Notes: generated by a model not told the origin, from the sequence alone. DNA of 64,000 nucleotides from Allopusillimonas ginsengisoli (GCA_005239165.1 RAPG01000007.1:202805-266804), one strand, 5' to 3'; counted from the first letter of the stretch, positions 1-7,948 are shown. Translations and numbers: made by a program.

Positions 1-75
1 AAACGTTGCGGCGCAGACTGCGTCAAAGAGTGGAATGAGACGGCCGGTAAGGCAGCGGGCGTAAGTATCCACTGA
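1..75 (+). CDS. TRAP transporter substrate-binding protein (DctP family), 3' end only
   Basis: Only the last 24 codons lie in the window, in frame 1, ending at the TGA at 73-75. The tail (RCGADCVKEWNETAGKAAGV) resembles the C-terminus of DctP-type periplasmic binding proteins, where a Cys-x-x-x-Cys and a Trp-Asn pair are common. The next two genes are the TRAP small and large permeases, so this is very likely the periplasmic ligand receptor of the same transporter. The ligand cannot be told from the tail. Confidence 0.7.
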   Translation, partial: KRCGADCVKEWNETAGKAAGVSIH

Positions 76-104
76 ACATGCCTCATACCAAGGAGAGGGC
101 ATCT

Positions 105-728
105 ATGAAAACAAAAACGTTGGCGCCGATACGCATGCTGGGCGGAGTCGCGGAGTTTGGCTCATGGATTGGCGGCATCTGTCTTTTGATGTCCTCTGCC
201 TTGATTGCCGTTGATCTGCTTATGCGCAAGTTTCTGGGCTGGTCTATGGGCGGCTCTGATGAGATAGCGGGTTATGTCCTTGCGGTGGTAAGCGCATGGG
301 CGTTTCCGATAACTCTATTGCGTCGCTCGCACATTCGGGTGGATGTTATTTATACGCATGTGCCGCGGGGTGTACGTGTGGCACTTGATCTGTTTGCCAT
401 GTCATGTCTTGGCCTCTTCGTTGGTGTGCTCACGTTTCACGCCTGGCAAGTGCTTGCAGATTCGATCTCGTTTAACGCCGTCTCTAACACACCGCTTCAA
501 ATACCCCAGTGGATTCCGCAATCCATGTGGTTTGCTGGCTGGGTTTTCTTTCTGTTCACTATTGTTGTGTTGCTTGCATGCGCGCTTTACTTGTTGATCA
601 GGCGCAGGTCACGAGAGATTGGCAGCTTGATAGGTATTAATTCTGTTGAGGAAGAAATCAATGAAGAAGTCTTCGTCGAAGAAGCGACATTTGTCGAAAC
701 ACGGCCACTTGGTACACAGGAGATTTAA
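105..728 (+). CDS. dctQ: TRAP transporter small permease (DctQ family)
   Basis: Small integral membrane subunit of a tripartite ATP-independent periplasmic transporter, which uses an ion gradient to import organic acids captured by the binding protein. About 207 residues with four hydrophobic segments, the usual DctQ size and topology, and the family-like stretch GSDEIAGYVLAVVSAWAFP near residue 50. The ATG at 105 is preferred over the in-frame ATG at 78 because AAGGAGAGG at 90-98 sits just upstream of it. It is flanked by the binding-protein end and by dctM, two bases downstream, so the three form one operon. The C-terminal tail is acidic and longer than needed for the membrane core. Confidence 0.85.
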   Translation: MKTKTLAPIRMLGGVAEFGSWIGGICLLMSSALIAVDLLMRKFLGWSMGGSDEIAGYVLAVVSAWAFPITLLRRSHIRVDVIYTHVPRGVRVALDLFAMSCLGLFVGVLTFHAWQVLADSISFNAVSNTPLQIPQWIPQSMWFAGWVFFLFTIVVLLACALYLLIRRRSREIGSLIGINSVEEEINEEVFVEEATFVETRPLGTQEI

Positions 729-730
729 TT

Positions 731-2020
731 GTGCTGTCTTTTACTGTAATTCTCCTGTTGAGCCTGCTGGCGTTAAGTGTTACCGCAGCAGCAAGCGTGG
801 GCGTATTGGGGCTGGCGCTGGCTGAGTTGTATTCGCCACTGCCACTTGCCAATGCCATGGGTGAACTGGCGTGGGGATCAAGTGCGGAGTTCCTGCTTGT
901 CGCGATTCCCTTGTACGTTCTTATGGGCGAACTGGTGGTTTGCTCGGGGGTGGCCGGACGTATGTATGGTGCAGTATCCAAGTGGGTGTCGTGGCTGCCG
1001 GGCGGGCTCATGAATGCCAATATTGGCGCTTCAGCCCTGTTCTCCGCCACCAGCGGATCAAGCGTAGCAACTGCTGCGACAATTTCTACTCTGGCCTTGC
1101 CGGAACAGCGCAAGTCGGGTTATAACGCGCCGCTTTTTCTTGGCTCCATTGCGGCCGGTGGCACCCTCGGTATTTTGATTCCGCCCTCAATCAATATGAT
1201 TGTGTTTGCGTTGATCGCCAATGTTTCCGTGCCCAAGCTGTACCTGGCGGCAACTGTGCCTGCGCTCGTATTGAGTGGCATGTTTGTTTTGCTGATCGTT
1301 GTGGTCAGCCTGATGCGCCCCGAACTCGCTGGCGAACGGGTTGCGGTGACATGGCGTGATCGGATCGATAGCTTGCCGCATTTGCTGCCTCCCCTGGGAA
1401 TATTTGTTCTGGTGATTGGTGTTATTTATGGAGGCATTGCTACAGCAAGCGAGTCGGCGGCCCTGGGCGTCATCGCTGCATTTCTGCTTGCCTGGTACAA
1501 GGGGGCGCTGAACACTTCCACCATGCGCCGTGCATTTGAATCGACGATGCGCACCACAGGGATGATCATTCTGATTACGCTGTGTGCCTTCTTCCTCAAT
1601 TTTGTGCTCTCGTCCATTGGGCTGACGACCGCTCTTGTGGATTTCGTGGTCGGGTTAGAACTCTCACCCATGGGCACCATGCTGGCGCTTATCGTCTTCT
1701 ATATTTTGCTCGGATGCTTCATGGACACCCTTGCCATGCTCGTCACCACGGCGCCGTTAACTGTGCCAATCGTGGTTGCCATGGGGTTCGATCCGATCTG
1801 GTTTGGCGTGATGTTGATCCTGCTTTGTGAGATGGGGCAATTAACGCCTCCATTTGGTATCAACCTGTTTGTGGTCCAGAGTATTCGTGGCGAAGGCAAG
1901 TTTATTGATGTGATCTATGGCGCATTGCCATTTTGTCTGGCGCTGCTGGCGATGCTGATGATCTTGCTCTTTGCACCTCAGGTGGCGCTTTGGCTGCCAT
2001 CGCAGTTTTCGGTTTCTTGA
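731..2020 (+). CDS. dctM: TRAP transporter large permease (DctM family)
   Basis: Main translocating subunit of the TRAP transporter in the inner membrane. The 429-residue length and about twelve hydrophobic segments match DctM. Family-like motifs are visible: LVAIPLYVLMGELV near residue 55, SATSGSSVATAATI near 105, GGTLGILIPPSINMI near 145 and LTPPFGINLFV near 375. The start is GTG at 731, preceded by AGGAG at 719-723, and it follows dctQ directly. A 70-base gap separates it from the AllA-like gene on the same strand, which lies before the first terminator, so the transporter and that enzyme may be co-transcribed. Confidence 0.9.
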   Translation: MLSFTVILLLSLLALSVTAAASVGVLGLALAELYSPLPLANAMGELAWGSSAEFLLVAIPLYVLMGELVVCSGVAGRMYGAVSKWVSWLPGGLMNANIGASALFSATSGSSVATAATISTLALPEQRKSGYNAPLFLGSIAAGGTLGILIPPSINMIVFALIANVSVPKLYLAATVPALVLSGMFVLLIVVVSLMRPELAGERVAVTWRDRIDSLPHLLPPLGIFVLVIGVIYGGIATASESAALGVIAAFLLAWYKGALNTSTMRRAFESTMRTTGMIILITLCAFFLNFVLSSIGLTTALVDFVVGLELSPMGTMLALIVFYILLGCFMDTLAMLVTTAPLTVPIVVAMGFDPIWFGVMLILLCEMGQLTPPFGINLFVVQSIRGEGKFIDVIYGALPFCLALLAMLMILLFAPQVALWLPSQFSVS

Positions 2021-2090
2021 CCTTGTTGTCAGCGGCGTGGCGTGAAGCTGAACCTTAATCGCGTTTTGTAATTGTCGGGAGATAAGTGAA

Positions 2091-2672
2091 ATGGATTCAA
2101 GCAGTGCAAATACAGTGGTGCTTGGTTGTGAAGCAGCCGATGATGATGCGTTTTCCCCTTATGGAAGAATCGTTCGACGTCCGGATAATATTGCCGCCAG
2201 CCTTGCATCAGGCGCTGTAGAGTCTTGGCGACTTCCATTTGAGTCTGCCTCGCCGCCGCAGATTATGTTCAACCGTTATCACGACAAGGGTCGGAACTTT
2301 TCCGTTATGGAAAAGCACCTGCACGTGACCCAGTGTTTTTTCCCCATGGGCGGCGTACCGTACATTATGGTTGTAGGCATAGACCAGCCCGACGGTGAAA
2401 CATTTACGCCTAAAGACGTTAAGGCGTTTTATATCGATGGCAACCACGGTGTTTTGTTGTGGCGTAACGTGTGGCATTCTCTCGCCCGCTTTCCGGTCGG
2501 GGCTGAGTATATTGATCTGGCGTTTATTACTGATGACGATACCCAGAGCGAAATCGAACATCATCTGGCTGGTGGCCCCTTACCCAAAAAGACGGCATTT
2601 ATTGATTTTCAGAAAACGCATCAAACCTGTTTTCAGGTCAGCGATCCAGACTACACCTCCATAAAGGCATAG
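2091..2672 (+). CDS. Ureidoglycolate lyase (AllA)-family protein
   Basis: A cupin-fold protein of 193 residues resembling ureidoglycolate lyase, which splits ureidoglycolate to glyoxylate and urea in purine/allantoin breakdown. The family pattern is seen in order: AFSPYGRIV near residue 20, the ERHxxxTQ-like stretch MEKHLHVTQCFFPMGG near 73, and GVLLWRNVWHSLARFPVG near 120, which carries the pocket His. The start ATG at 2091 has GGGAG about ten bases upstream. It lies downstream of TRAP permeases and upstream of a terminator, and an amidase is encoded convergently. This suggests uptake and breakdown of a ureide, amide or related acid. AllA homologues outside allantoin clusters may act on other substrates, so the exact reaction is uncertain. 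Confidence 0.7.
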   Translation: MDSSSANTVVLGCEAADDDAFSPYGRIVRRPDNIAASLASGAVESWRLPFESASPPQIMFNRYHDKGRNFSVMEKHLHVTQCFFPMGGVPYIMVVGIDQPDGETFTPKDVKAFYIDGNHGVLLWRNVWHSLARFPVGAEYIDLAFITDDDTQSEIEHHLAGGPLPKKTAFIDFQKTHQTCFQVSDPDYTSIKA

Positions 2673-2732
2673 GTATTACAGGCCTGATCTATATCGATAC
2701 ACTCAGTGTGATGTGGTTTGGCTAGTTCACAA

Positions 2733-2762
2733 AAAGGCCGAAACATGGTTTCGGCCTTTTGC
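2733..2762 (+). terminator. Rho-independent terminator after the TRAP/AllA-like operon
   Basis: A perfect hairpin AGGCCGAAAC / GTTTCGGCCT with a 3-base loop is followed by TTTT and preceded by AAAA, so it could also work in reverse for the convergent amidase gene. It lies about 60 bases after the AllA-like stop codon. Confidence 0.85.
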
Positions 2763-2889
2763 TTGTGGCGCCAATGGACGGCGTTGTTGTCATAAGGGTG
2801 CCGCGTGCACGGTGCTATCGTCCGGGTGTGTTCATGTCGGCAAACACACCTGTTCGGAGACGATATTGTCTGATAGATAGTGTTGTTAG

Positions 2890-4251
2890 TTACCCCAGTC
2901 GCTGCTGCATTTGCTCAGCATGGTGCTGGCGGATTTTTTCATGCCAGTCGGTATGGGCCTGCCATTGGATGGCAGCATGCAAAATAGTGGCATCCTGACC
3001 GTACGCCCCCACAAACTGCATGGATGTGGGCCTGGCATCTGCAGTCATTCCGTTCGGCATGGCGATAGCGCAACCCTGTATCAGATTAACGAAGCGTGTA
3101 AAGATACCCAGTGTTCGCTGGGGGTCGAACGCGGTCAGCTTGATTGCGGGCGTGCTTGTAGTTGGGACAACAAGCACGTGGCCGGGAACCAGCAGGTTTT
3201 CCATTTGCTCGCGATAATGACGTGCGCCATTCAGCAGGGTCAGGTATTCATGAAGTTCTGTCTTGCTTCCTTGAAGAAAATTGCTGCGCACGACATCGTC
3301 AAGTGCGGTAGATGGATCATCCACTAATTGCCTATTGTTCAGATAACCTTCCACGCCTGATATGCCAGCCCAGTTAGCGGCCATGTCTGCAAAGCTGCAG
3401 GGTATGGGTTGGACGGTTATCGGAAAGCCTAGCGTTTCACAGCGAGCCTGGCTGGCGCGGTAGGCAGCGCGCGTTTCTGCATGCAGATCGCCTAAGCTTT
3501 CGTCATCCAGAAATATAAGCGTGGGCAGTGCGTGTTGCGCGGCTTTACTTAGCGCGTTCTCGAAAGCGGTGCGTCGCGCAACCGGCAGCATGGCACGGTA
3601 GAGGCGGCCTGCTTCTGACGCCGTGCGTGCCATGGGGCCGACTACGTCAAAACTTTGACTGAGCGCCGCGACGCCCGAGGTACTTACCCAGCCAGGCGAA
3701 CCTTTTAAACCAGTAATGCCACACCAGGAAGAGGGTATGCGCACAGAGCCACCCGTATCTGTTCCTAAGGCAGCAGGTACCAGCCCCGCTGCGACGGCAG
3801 ATGCTGAACCGTTGCTTGAGCCGCCCGAGAAATAAATATCAGTGGCATCAATTGGATTGAGAGGGCGACCCAATGGGCTGACACCCCAACCACTCATTGC
3901 AAACTCGGTTGTATGGCTTTTTCCGGCAATGGCAGCGCCTTGAGCGATCATTGATGCAATGACAGCAGCATGTTCTGTGGGCTCGCGAAAAACGGCACGA
4001 CAACCAAGACGTGTGGGCATGCCTGCCACATCGATCAAGTCTTTGACGGCAATCGGTACATTTGCCAGCAAAGCGTCGGGATGGTTGAGTGCAGACAGGT
4101 CTTGTGCGGGTACGTCACTGACATGGACGAAGGCACGTACTGCCTCATTACGTGCCTGGATGGCTTGCATCCTTTTGTGGGTGGCTGTGTCACGCTCGGA
4201 GTCAGGCTTCTGCTCTTTGCAGCCATCGATTGAATCCAAAAAAAAATCCAT
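2890..4251 (-). CDS. Amidase signature family hydrolase
   Basis: Cytoplasmic amidase of 453 residues, hydrolysing a carboxamide to acid and ammonia. The Ser-cisSer-Lys triad is readable: Lys70 in PIAVKDLID, the cis-Ser at 145 in GGSSNGSASA, and nucleophile Ser169 in GTDTGGSVRIP. The spacing of 24 residues between the two serines is standard for the family. The start at 4251 has GAGG six bases upstream on this strand. It converges on the TRAP/AllA-like operon, which favours a related substrate (ureide, amide or amino-acid derivative). The family includes GatA, but there is no gatB or gatC here, so a stand-alone catabolic amidase is more likely. Confidence 0.85.
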   Translation of the reverse strand: MDFFLDSIDGCKEQKPDSERDTATHKRMQAIQARNEAVRAFVHVSDVPAQDLSALNHPDALLANVPIAVKDLIDVAGMPTRLGCRAVFREPTEHAAVIASMIAQGAAIAGKSHTTEFAMSGWGVSPLGRPLNPIDATDIYFSGGSSNGSASAVAAGLVPAALGTDTGGSVRIPSSWCGITGLKGSPGWVSTSGVAALSQSFDVVGPMARTASEAGRLYRAMLPVARRTAFENALSKAAQHALPTLIFLDDESLGDLHAETRAAYRASQARCETLGFPITVQPIPCSFADMAANWAGISGVEGYLNNRQLVDDPSTALDDVVRSNFLQGSKTELHEYLTLLNGARHYREQMENLLVPGHVLVVPTTSTPAIKLTAFDPQRTLGIFTRFVNLIQGCAIAMPNGMTADARPTSMQFVGAYGQDATILHAAIQWQAHTDWHEKIRQHHAEQMQQRLG

Positions 4252-4398
4252 CCAAAAACCTCGTTTGTCATGGTGATTTCTAAGGCCTTCTGCATATGCT
4301 TACGCGCAATGAAGAGGCCGAATGTTCATCAATCAGGATACATGTAAACAAGAGGCTTAAAGGAAAAAAATTCTTATCAAATAAGAGGCTCTGCTTTA

Positions 4399-4941
4399 TC
4401 AACTGGCTGGTTCAGCTGGATAAATTACCGACTTATTTGTTTGCACAACAGCGCCCGGTGTAAGCTTGGCGGCATCAAGGCGGCCAAGCCCCATAATGTG
4501 GATTACGTCTTCACCTCGGGCCATAAGGTGATCAGCAACAATGCGTCGATGGCAGCGCCACCACACCGCTTCTGAACACATCATGGCGATGCGCTGCTCT
4601 CGGCCTAGCGCGATCAGTTGATCCAGACCCTGATGAAATTCTTCAGACAGAGCGTAGTCTGCATAGTTGTGAAAGCTGGCGTTTTGCCAGAAACCGTTTT
4701 CGTCACGGGGGATGGTTTTGGATTTGCTGCGTAGCCCGCCTAGTTCAGCTATGCGCTCGTACGCTATGCCAAACTCTTTGAGTGAATTACCAACCGTATC
4801 TTCATTGTATTGTGGGTTGGTTCGCGAGCGCGGTACGGTTCTGATATCCACCAGCATTTCAACACCGGCATCATTCAGCATCGCGGCCAATTCTTCCAGG
4901 GTGCGCGTTGAATGCCCTATGGTAAAAAATGGTAGCGCCAT
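4399..4941 (-). CDS. DUF488 domain protein
   Basis: A 180-residue DUF488 protein of unknown function. The family hallmarks are present: FFTIGHSTRTLEEL at the N-terminus, VDIRTVPRSRTNPQYN near residue 32, and the C-terminal MMCSEAVWWRCHRRIVADHL with its conserved Cys and His residues near 135. It starts two bases after the stop codon of the DUF2945 gene and is probably co-transcribed with it. No biochemical role can be deduced from the sequence. Confidence 0.85.
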   Translation of the reverse strand: MALPFFTIGHSTRTLEELAAMLNDAGVEMLVDIRTVPRSRTNPQYNEDTVGNSLKEFGIAYERIAELGGLRSKSKTIPRDENGFWQNASFHNYADYALSEEFHQGLDQLIALGREQRIAMMCSEAVWWRCHRRIVADHLMARGEDVIHIMGLGRLDAAKLTPGAVVQTNKSVIYPAEPAS

Positions 4942-4943
4942 AC

Positions 4944-5165
4944 TCAGCTCTTTTTGGGCGCGTGTTCTAAGGCACTACCCTTGTGGGCCGCGATGTGGTC
5001 TGTTTTATCGCTCTTTATTTCATACTGCGGGTCGTCTTGCGAGGCGCGGTGTGTGTGCCCCTTGTAGTCAAAGTCTTGGGTATGTACCTTAGTGATGGTG
5101 CCTGACACGTGCCCAGCTTCAGAATTCCAGGTGACGTGATCGCCTTTCTTGAAAGCCTTGGTCAT
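4944..5165 (-). CDS. DUF2945 (HVA1-like) small protein
   Basis: A 73-residue hydrophilic protein starting MTKAFKKGDHVTWNSEAGHV, the pattern of the DUF2945/HVA1 family, which has a Tudor-like small beta fold. The ATG at 5165 has a strong AAGGAGAA site at 5175-5182. A longer open frame upstream of it has no ribosome site. The distal half is rich in His, Asp and Lys. It is followed immediately by the DUF488 gene. Members of this family often sit in stress-related gene pairs, but the function is unknown. Confidence 0.8.
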   Translation of the reverse strand: MTKAFKKGDHVTWNSEAGHVSGTITKVHTQDFDYKGHTHRASQDDPQYEIKSDKTDHIAAHKGSALEHAPKKS

Positions 5166-5269
5166 ATGCGTGGTTCTCCTTAATGTCGTTGCCAGGCGGC
5201 CAGACAGCCAGCTATGCCAATCTTGTCGCGCAGACCTGCGAGGCAATATGGATCTTCTTCACAAGCGGT

Positions 5270-5488
5270 TTAATTGCCACCCTTGCGCAGAGGATCCAGC
5301 AATGGTTTCAGCCCATTGTGATCCAATTCTTGCATCAATGCCAGAAGGCGGCCGATCTCTCCTTTTGGAAAGCCGTTGCGCGCAAACCAGTTCAAGTAAT
5401 GGCCGGGCAGGTCGGCTATCAGCCGCCCTTGGTATTTTCCGAAGGGCATCGTGCGGGATACAAGCAGCTCAAGATCTTCGGCGTTCAT
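5270..5488 (-). CDS. DUF3820 family protein
   Basis: A 72-residue protein carrying the compact DUF3820 motif MPFGKYQGRLIADLPGHYL followed by a Trp-Phe and GFPKGEIGRLLALM. The family covers small proteins of unknown function, often annotated as a putative quorum-sensing-regulated virulence factor. It is transcribed in the same direction as the DUF2945 and DUF488 genes, about 100 bases upstream of them. A joint transcript is possible but not demonstrated. Confidence 0.8.
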   Translation of the reverse strand: MNAEDLELLVSRTMPFGKYQGRLIADLPGHYLNWFARNGFPKGEIGRLLALMQELDHNGLKPLLDPLRKGGN

Positions 5489-5581
5489 GGTGCGTGGGTG
5501 TGGTGGTTTGGTTAATGGTCAAGCTCGCGTTTAATTCAGGCAAGGTTTTCAGCCAGCGCCAAATAAGGCAGGTTGGCGCTT

Positions 5582-5857
5582 TCAGCGCAGGTTCTGAAAT
5601 ACCGCCTTGCTGGTTTGGTCGTAGGTTCTGATCTTTAAATTCTTAAGATCTTCTGCATTTGCCTCGGGTTTTACCGACCAAATTCCGGAAGGAGACCAGG
5701 GCGTTAAATACAAAAGACGTGTATTTAGTGCCTGAGCGCGTGCTTCCAGTGGTGGTTTGGCGGACGTATAGATAGCGCGTGCATGTCGAGAAGGCCGTTT
5801 GAGTATACGTGGGTGTTGGAATGAATATAAAGCAGTGGCCTGATTCTGCAGCCCTTT
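5582..5857 (-). pseudogene. Decayed fragment of a TRAP DctP-type binding protein
   Basis: On the minus strand one frame stays open from about 5915 to a TGA at 5582-5584. From about 5770 downward it reads AIYTSAKPPLEARAQALNTR, then LLYLTPWSPSGIWSVKPEAN, then AEDLKNLKIRTYDQTSKAVF. This is the order seen in the middle of DctP-type proteins (Lys-Pro-x-Leu-Glu, LLY-x-x-PWxPxGI, DLKxLKIRT). No start codon, signal peptide or C-terminal half is present, so it is a relic. The upstream part (5770-5857) matches less well and may be scrambled. The rest of 5489-6056 shows no other gene that I can support. Confidence 0.5.
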
Positions 5858-6056
5858 GAAAGTCAGATTGATTGAGCTGCCAGTTGGCGATGTGGCGCAG
5901 ATGTGGATGTAAATTACTCAGGCCATACCATGTTCGCGTAACCAGTGGTAGCTTCAAACGGCATGTCAATTGATGGCCCGTATAGCAAATTTTTAATGCC
6001 CGACTGTGTTCCAACATACAAGCGCCGTTTAATTCTAAGTGCTATCGAGAAAAGTT

Positions 6057-6098
6057 GCATGTAACGCAGGGTGCGCGTAACATGTTTCATGTAACGAT
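6057..6098 (+). promoter_or_regulatory. Direct repeat upstream of toxin-antitoxin pair, possible operator
   Basis: The core CATGTAACG occurs at 6058-6066 and again at 6089-6097, with a 31-base period (three helical turns). A related reversed-order word, CGTAACATG, lies between them. The repeats are directly upstream of the antitoxin ribosome site, where a MazE-type complex would be expected to bind for autoregulation. Confidence 0.35.
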
Positions 6099-6115
6099 AA
6101 AGAGGAGTTTCAGTC

Positions 6116-6340
6116 ATGGCGACTACGCATATAAATGCACGCGTCCAAAAGCATCGTAACGCGCTGCGTATGGCGGGTTTACGTCCGGTGCAAATATGGG
6201 TGCCAGATACACGAAGGCCTGATTTTGCGGAGGAGTGTCGCCGTCAGTGTCGTTTGATAGCTAAAGCAGAAAAGGCTGACACGCAGTTGGATCGCCTTGT
6301 GGATGAATCTATCGCGGATGTGGAGGGCTGGACAGACTGA
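6116..6340 (+). CDS. MazE-like antitoxin (DUF3018-type)
   Basis: A 74-residue protein resembling DUF3018-type antitoxins: RVQKHRNALRMAGLRPVQIW followed by VPDTRRPDFAEECRRQ. The N-terminal part is predicted to bind DNA and the acidic C-terminus to wrap the toxin. The start at 6116 has AGAGGAG about nine bases upstream. Its stop overlaps the toxin start (TGATG at 6338-6342), the usual translational coupling of toxin-antitoxin pairs. It probably represses its own promoter through the upstream direct repeats. Confidence 0.75.
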   Translation: MATTHINARVQKHRNALRMAGLRPVQIWVPDTRRPDFAEECRRQCRLIAKAEKADTQLDRLVDESIADVEGWTD

Positions 6341-6678
6341 TGGCGAAAAAAAGTATACGCGGCGCGTTTGTGACAATCTCGATACAAGGTGATTTTGGAA
6401 AACCCAGGTCTGCCTTAGTGATTCAGGCCGATCAGTTTAGTGAGCATACAAGCGTTACCGTGCTGCCAGTCACTAGTACGCTAGTGGCCGCTCCCTTGCT
6501 TCGTGTCACCGTCGAGCCGAGCATAGAGAATGGCTTGCAGAAAACCTCGCAAGTCATGATTGATAAGGCGCTGTCAGTTAAGCGCGACAAGCTAGCAGAA
6601 GCCTTCGGGCATATCGACGTAAATACAATGGTGCAAGTTGAACGGTGCCTGGCCGTGTTTTTGGGCATAGCTAAATAG
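6340..6678 (+). CDS. MazF/PemK-type endoribonuclease toxin
   Basis: A 112-residue MazF-family toxin, expected to cut mRNA at short sequences when released from its antitoxin. Family features in order: GAFVTISIQGDFGKPRSALV at the N-terminus (beta strands with the conserved Gly-Asp-x-GKPRPA core, here Ser for Pro), SVTVLPVTSTL near residue 37, and NGLQKTSQVMIDKALSV near 66 with the Thr-Ser catalytic region. It overlaps the antitoxin by one base. It is clearly paralogous to the toxin at 50029-50370, yet the two antitoxins are unrelated. Confidence 0.85.
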   Translation: MAKKSIRGAFVTISIQGDFGKPRSALVIQADQFSEHTSVTVLPVTSTLVAAPLLRVTVEPSIENGLQKTSQVMIDKALSVKRDKLAEAFGHIDVNTMVQVERCLAVFLGIAK

Positions 6679-6778
6679 CGACATTGTTTGACAAGAATGC
6701 ATCCGGTTGAGCGTGTTGCTTGGTCACGCGCTATGCGAAACCAAAAAGACCCTGACTTTAGAGCATTAGACAATCTCT

Positions 6779-6809
6779 AAAAAAGCGAAAGCCCCAATAA
6801 GTGGGGCTT
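6779..6809 (-). terminator. Hairpin with T-rich tail on the minus strand
   Basis: Perfect 8-base arms AAGCCCCA (6789-6796) and TGGGGCTT (6802-6809). On the minus strand the stem is followed by TTTCGCTTTTTT, so it looks like a terminator for leftward transcription, possibly of the truncated frame at 6871-7137. There is no T tract on the plus side. Confidence 0.6.
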
Positions 6810-6870
6810 CATAGTCTGGGGTTTGGTGTCTTCGCATCGGGCGAAACCACTTGCGCGGTAGTTAACGCTT

Positions 6871-7137
6871 CTACCCCTTGCGACGTTCATCAGCTATTGC
6901 GTTAAACAAAATATCACGACTCCCCTCAACGATATCAATAAACGCCAACTGGCTTGTTGCAGGCACACGAGCGAGCGTGACCAAAATATAAGCCACCTGT
7001 TTTGAAGTGTTGCCAGCCTCATTAGGTGTTGCGTCTGGGCATGCAATTATTTCCTCAATAAGGCGGCGGGGAGCGCGACATCGGGTAATCCCTAGATGAC
7101 GTGAGTAGGCATCACAATTTAGTATACGAGAAATTGG
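6871..7137 (-). other. Unrecognised 88-codon open frame, probably a truncated gene
   Basis: The minus-strand frame is bounded by TAA at 7138-7140 and ends with TAG at 6871. It has no ATG, only internal GTG/TTG candidates, so a complete gene is doubtful. The translation looks protein-like, for example CRAPRRLIEEIIACPDATPN, later QVAYILVTLARVPATSQLAF and ending SRDILFNAIADERRKG. A minus-strand terminator lies 60 bases downstream. I do not recognise the family. It may be the 3' remnant of a gene cut by the arrival of the GntR operon. Confidence 0.35.
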
Positions 7138-7140
7138 TTA

Positions 7141-7164
7141 TGACAACATGATGTCATGTTGTCA
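7141..7164 (+). promoter_or_regulatory. GntR operator (11-base inverted repeat)
   Basis: TGACAACATGA (7141-7151) and TCATGTTGTCA (7154-7164) are perfect inverted repeats separated by two bases. The site lies directly in front of the GntR gene and covers the upstream ATG at 7156. It is the natural binding site for autoregulation and for control of the downstream transporter operon. Confidence 0.75.
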
Positions 7165-7179
7165 TGTCTGGAGTCTCTG

Positions 7180-7929
7180 GTGCTTACCAAAACTATCTCT
7201 AAAACTGATCCCGTCCCTCTGTACTCACAGCTAGCAAGACTCATAGAGGACGAGATTTCCTGCGGAAAACTCGCTCCAGGCGACGCGCTTCCAACCGAAC
7301 GCGAGCTATGCGAGGCTTACGAGGTTAGCCGCGTTACGGTTCGAGAAGCAATTGCGGTTCTCAAACGCAAAGAGTTGGTCGAAACGCGTCGAGGTTCTGG
7401 TAATTACGTTACTAAACACGAAACCGTTAATCGCGATCTTCTTGGCGTTCATAACTTTGACCTGCAGATCGAAGCGAGCGGGCATACCAATCAGCTCAAT
7501 TTGCTGGAGTTTGAAGAAGACACACAATCGCGTTATGTGGCGGAAGTGCTGGGCGTGCCGGCCGATACATCTTTTATAAAAGTTGTGCGTCTGCGCAGCG
7601 CTGACGATATCCCGTTGTTTATTGAAACGATATACCTGTCGCGAAGTCGCTTTTCCGGTCTGGTGGCCGACGATTTTCTCTCAACCAAACTGTTCTCCAA
7701 GAAGCTTCTCGAAGAGTACAAGACGGAAATCAGTGAGATCACCTTAATGCTGGACCCGGTACTGCTGCGTGAGAACGAAGCGGCGGTGCTGCATGTATCT
7801 GAGCTACCCGCGGCGGGTCTGCTTAACGAACGTATCTCATTTGATACACACAACAACCCTGTTGTTTTCAGCCAATGGCTCTTTAGTCGCCACCGCTGCA
7901 GACACTTACTGAAAATAAAAGCCAAATAA
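7180..7929 (+). CDS. GntR-family regulator with UTRA ligand domain (HutC type)
   Basis: Transcription regulator of about 249 residues. The N-terminal winged helix is seen as PVPLYSQLARLIEDEI, then LPTERELCEAYEVSRVTVRE and LVETRRGSGNYV. The C-terminal UTRA effector domain contains VRLRSADDIPLFIETIYLSR. I prefer GTG at 7180 (GGAG at 7170-7173) because the ATG at 7156 lies inside a perfect operator palindrome; the ATG would add eight residues. The tctCBA genes and the propeller gene follow on the same strand, starting 19 bases after the stop, so the regulator probably responds to the transported or degraded compound. The effector is unknown. Confidence 0.85.
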   Translation: MLTKTISKTDPVPLYSQLARLIEDEISCGKLAPGDALPTERELCEAYEVSRVTVREAIAVLKRKELVETRRGSGNYVTKHETVNRDLLGVHNFDLQIEASGHTNQLNLLEFEEDTQSRYVAEVLGVPADTSFIKVVRLRSADDIPLFIETIYLSRSRFSGLVADDFLSTKLFSKKLLEEYKTEISEITLMLDPVLLRENEAAVLHVSELPAAGLLNERISFDTHNNPVVFSQWLFSRHRCRHLLKIKAK

Positions 7930-7948
7930 CCCTTAGGAGGCTATCTGC

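Noticed and set aside
658..1113. Minus-strand open frame inside dctM
   Set aside because: It is antisense to clearly conserved TRAP permease sequence and lacks any family pattern.
2890..4251. GatA subunit of the amidotransferase
   Set aside because: No gatB or gatC nearby. The catabolic setting and sequence fit a stand-alone amidase better.
5643..6017. Minus-strand open frame of 124 codons
   Set aside because: It overlaps the DctP relic in another frame, has no family resemblance and no ribosome site. The neighbouring minus-strand frame carries the recognisable protein pattern.
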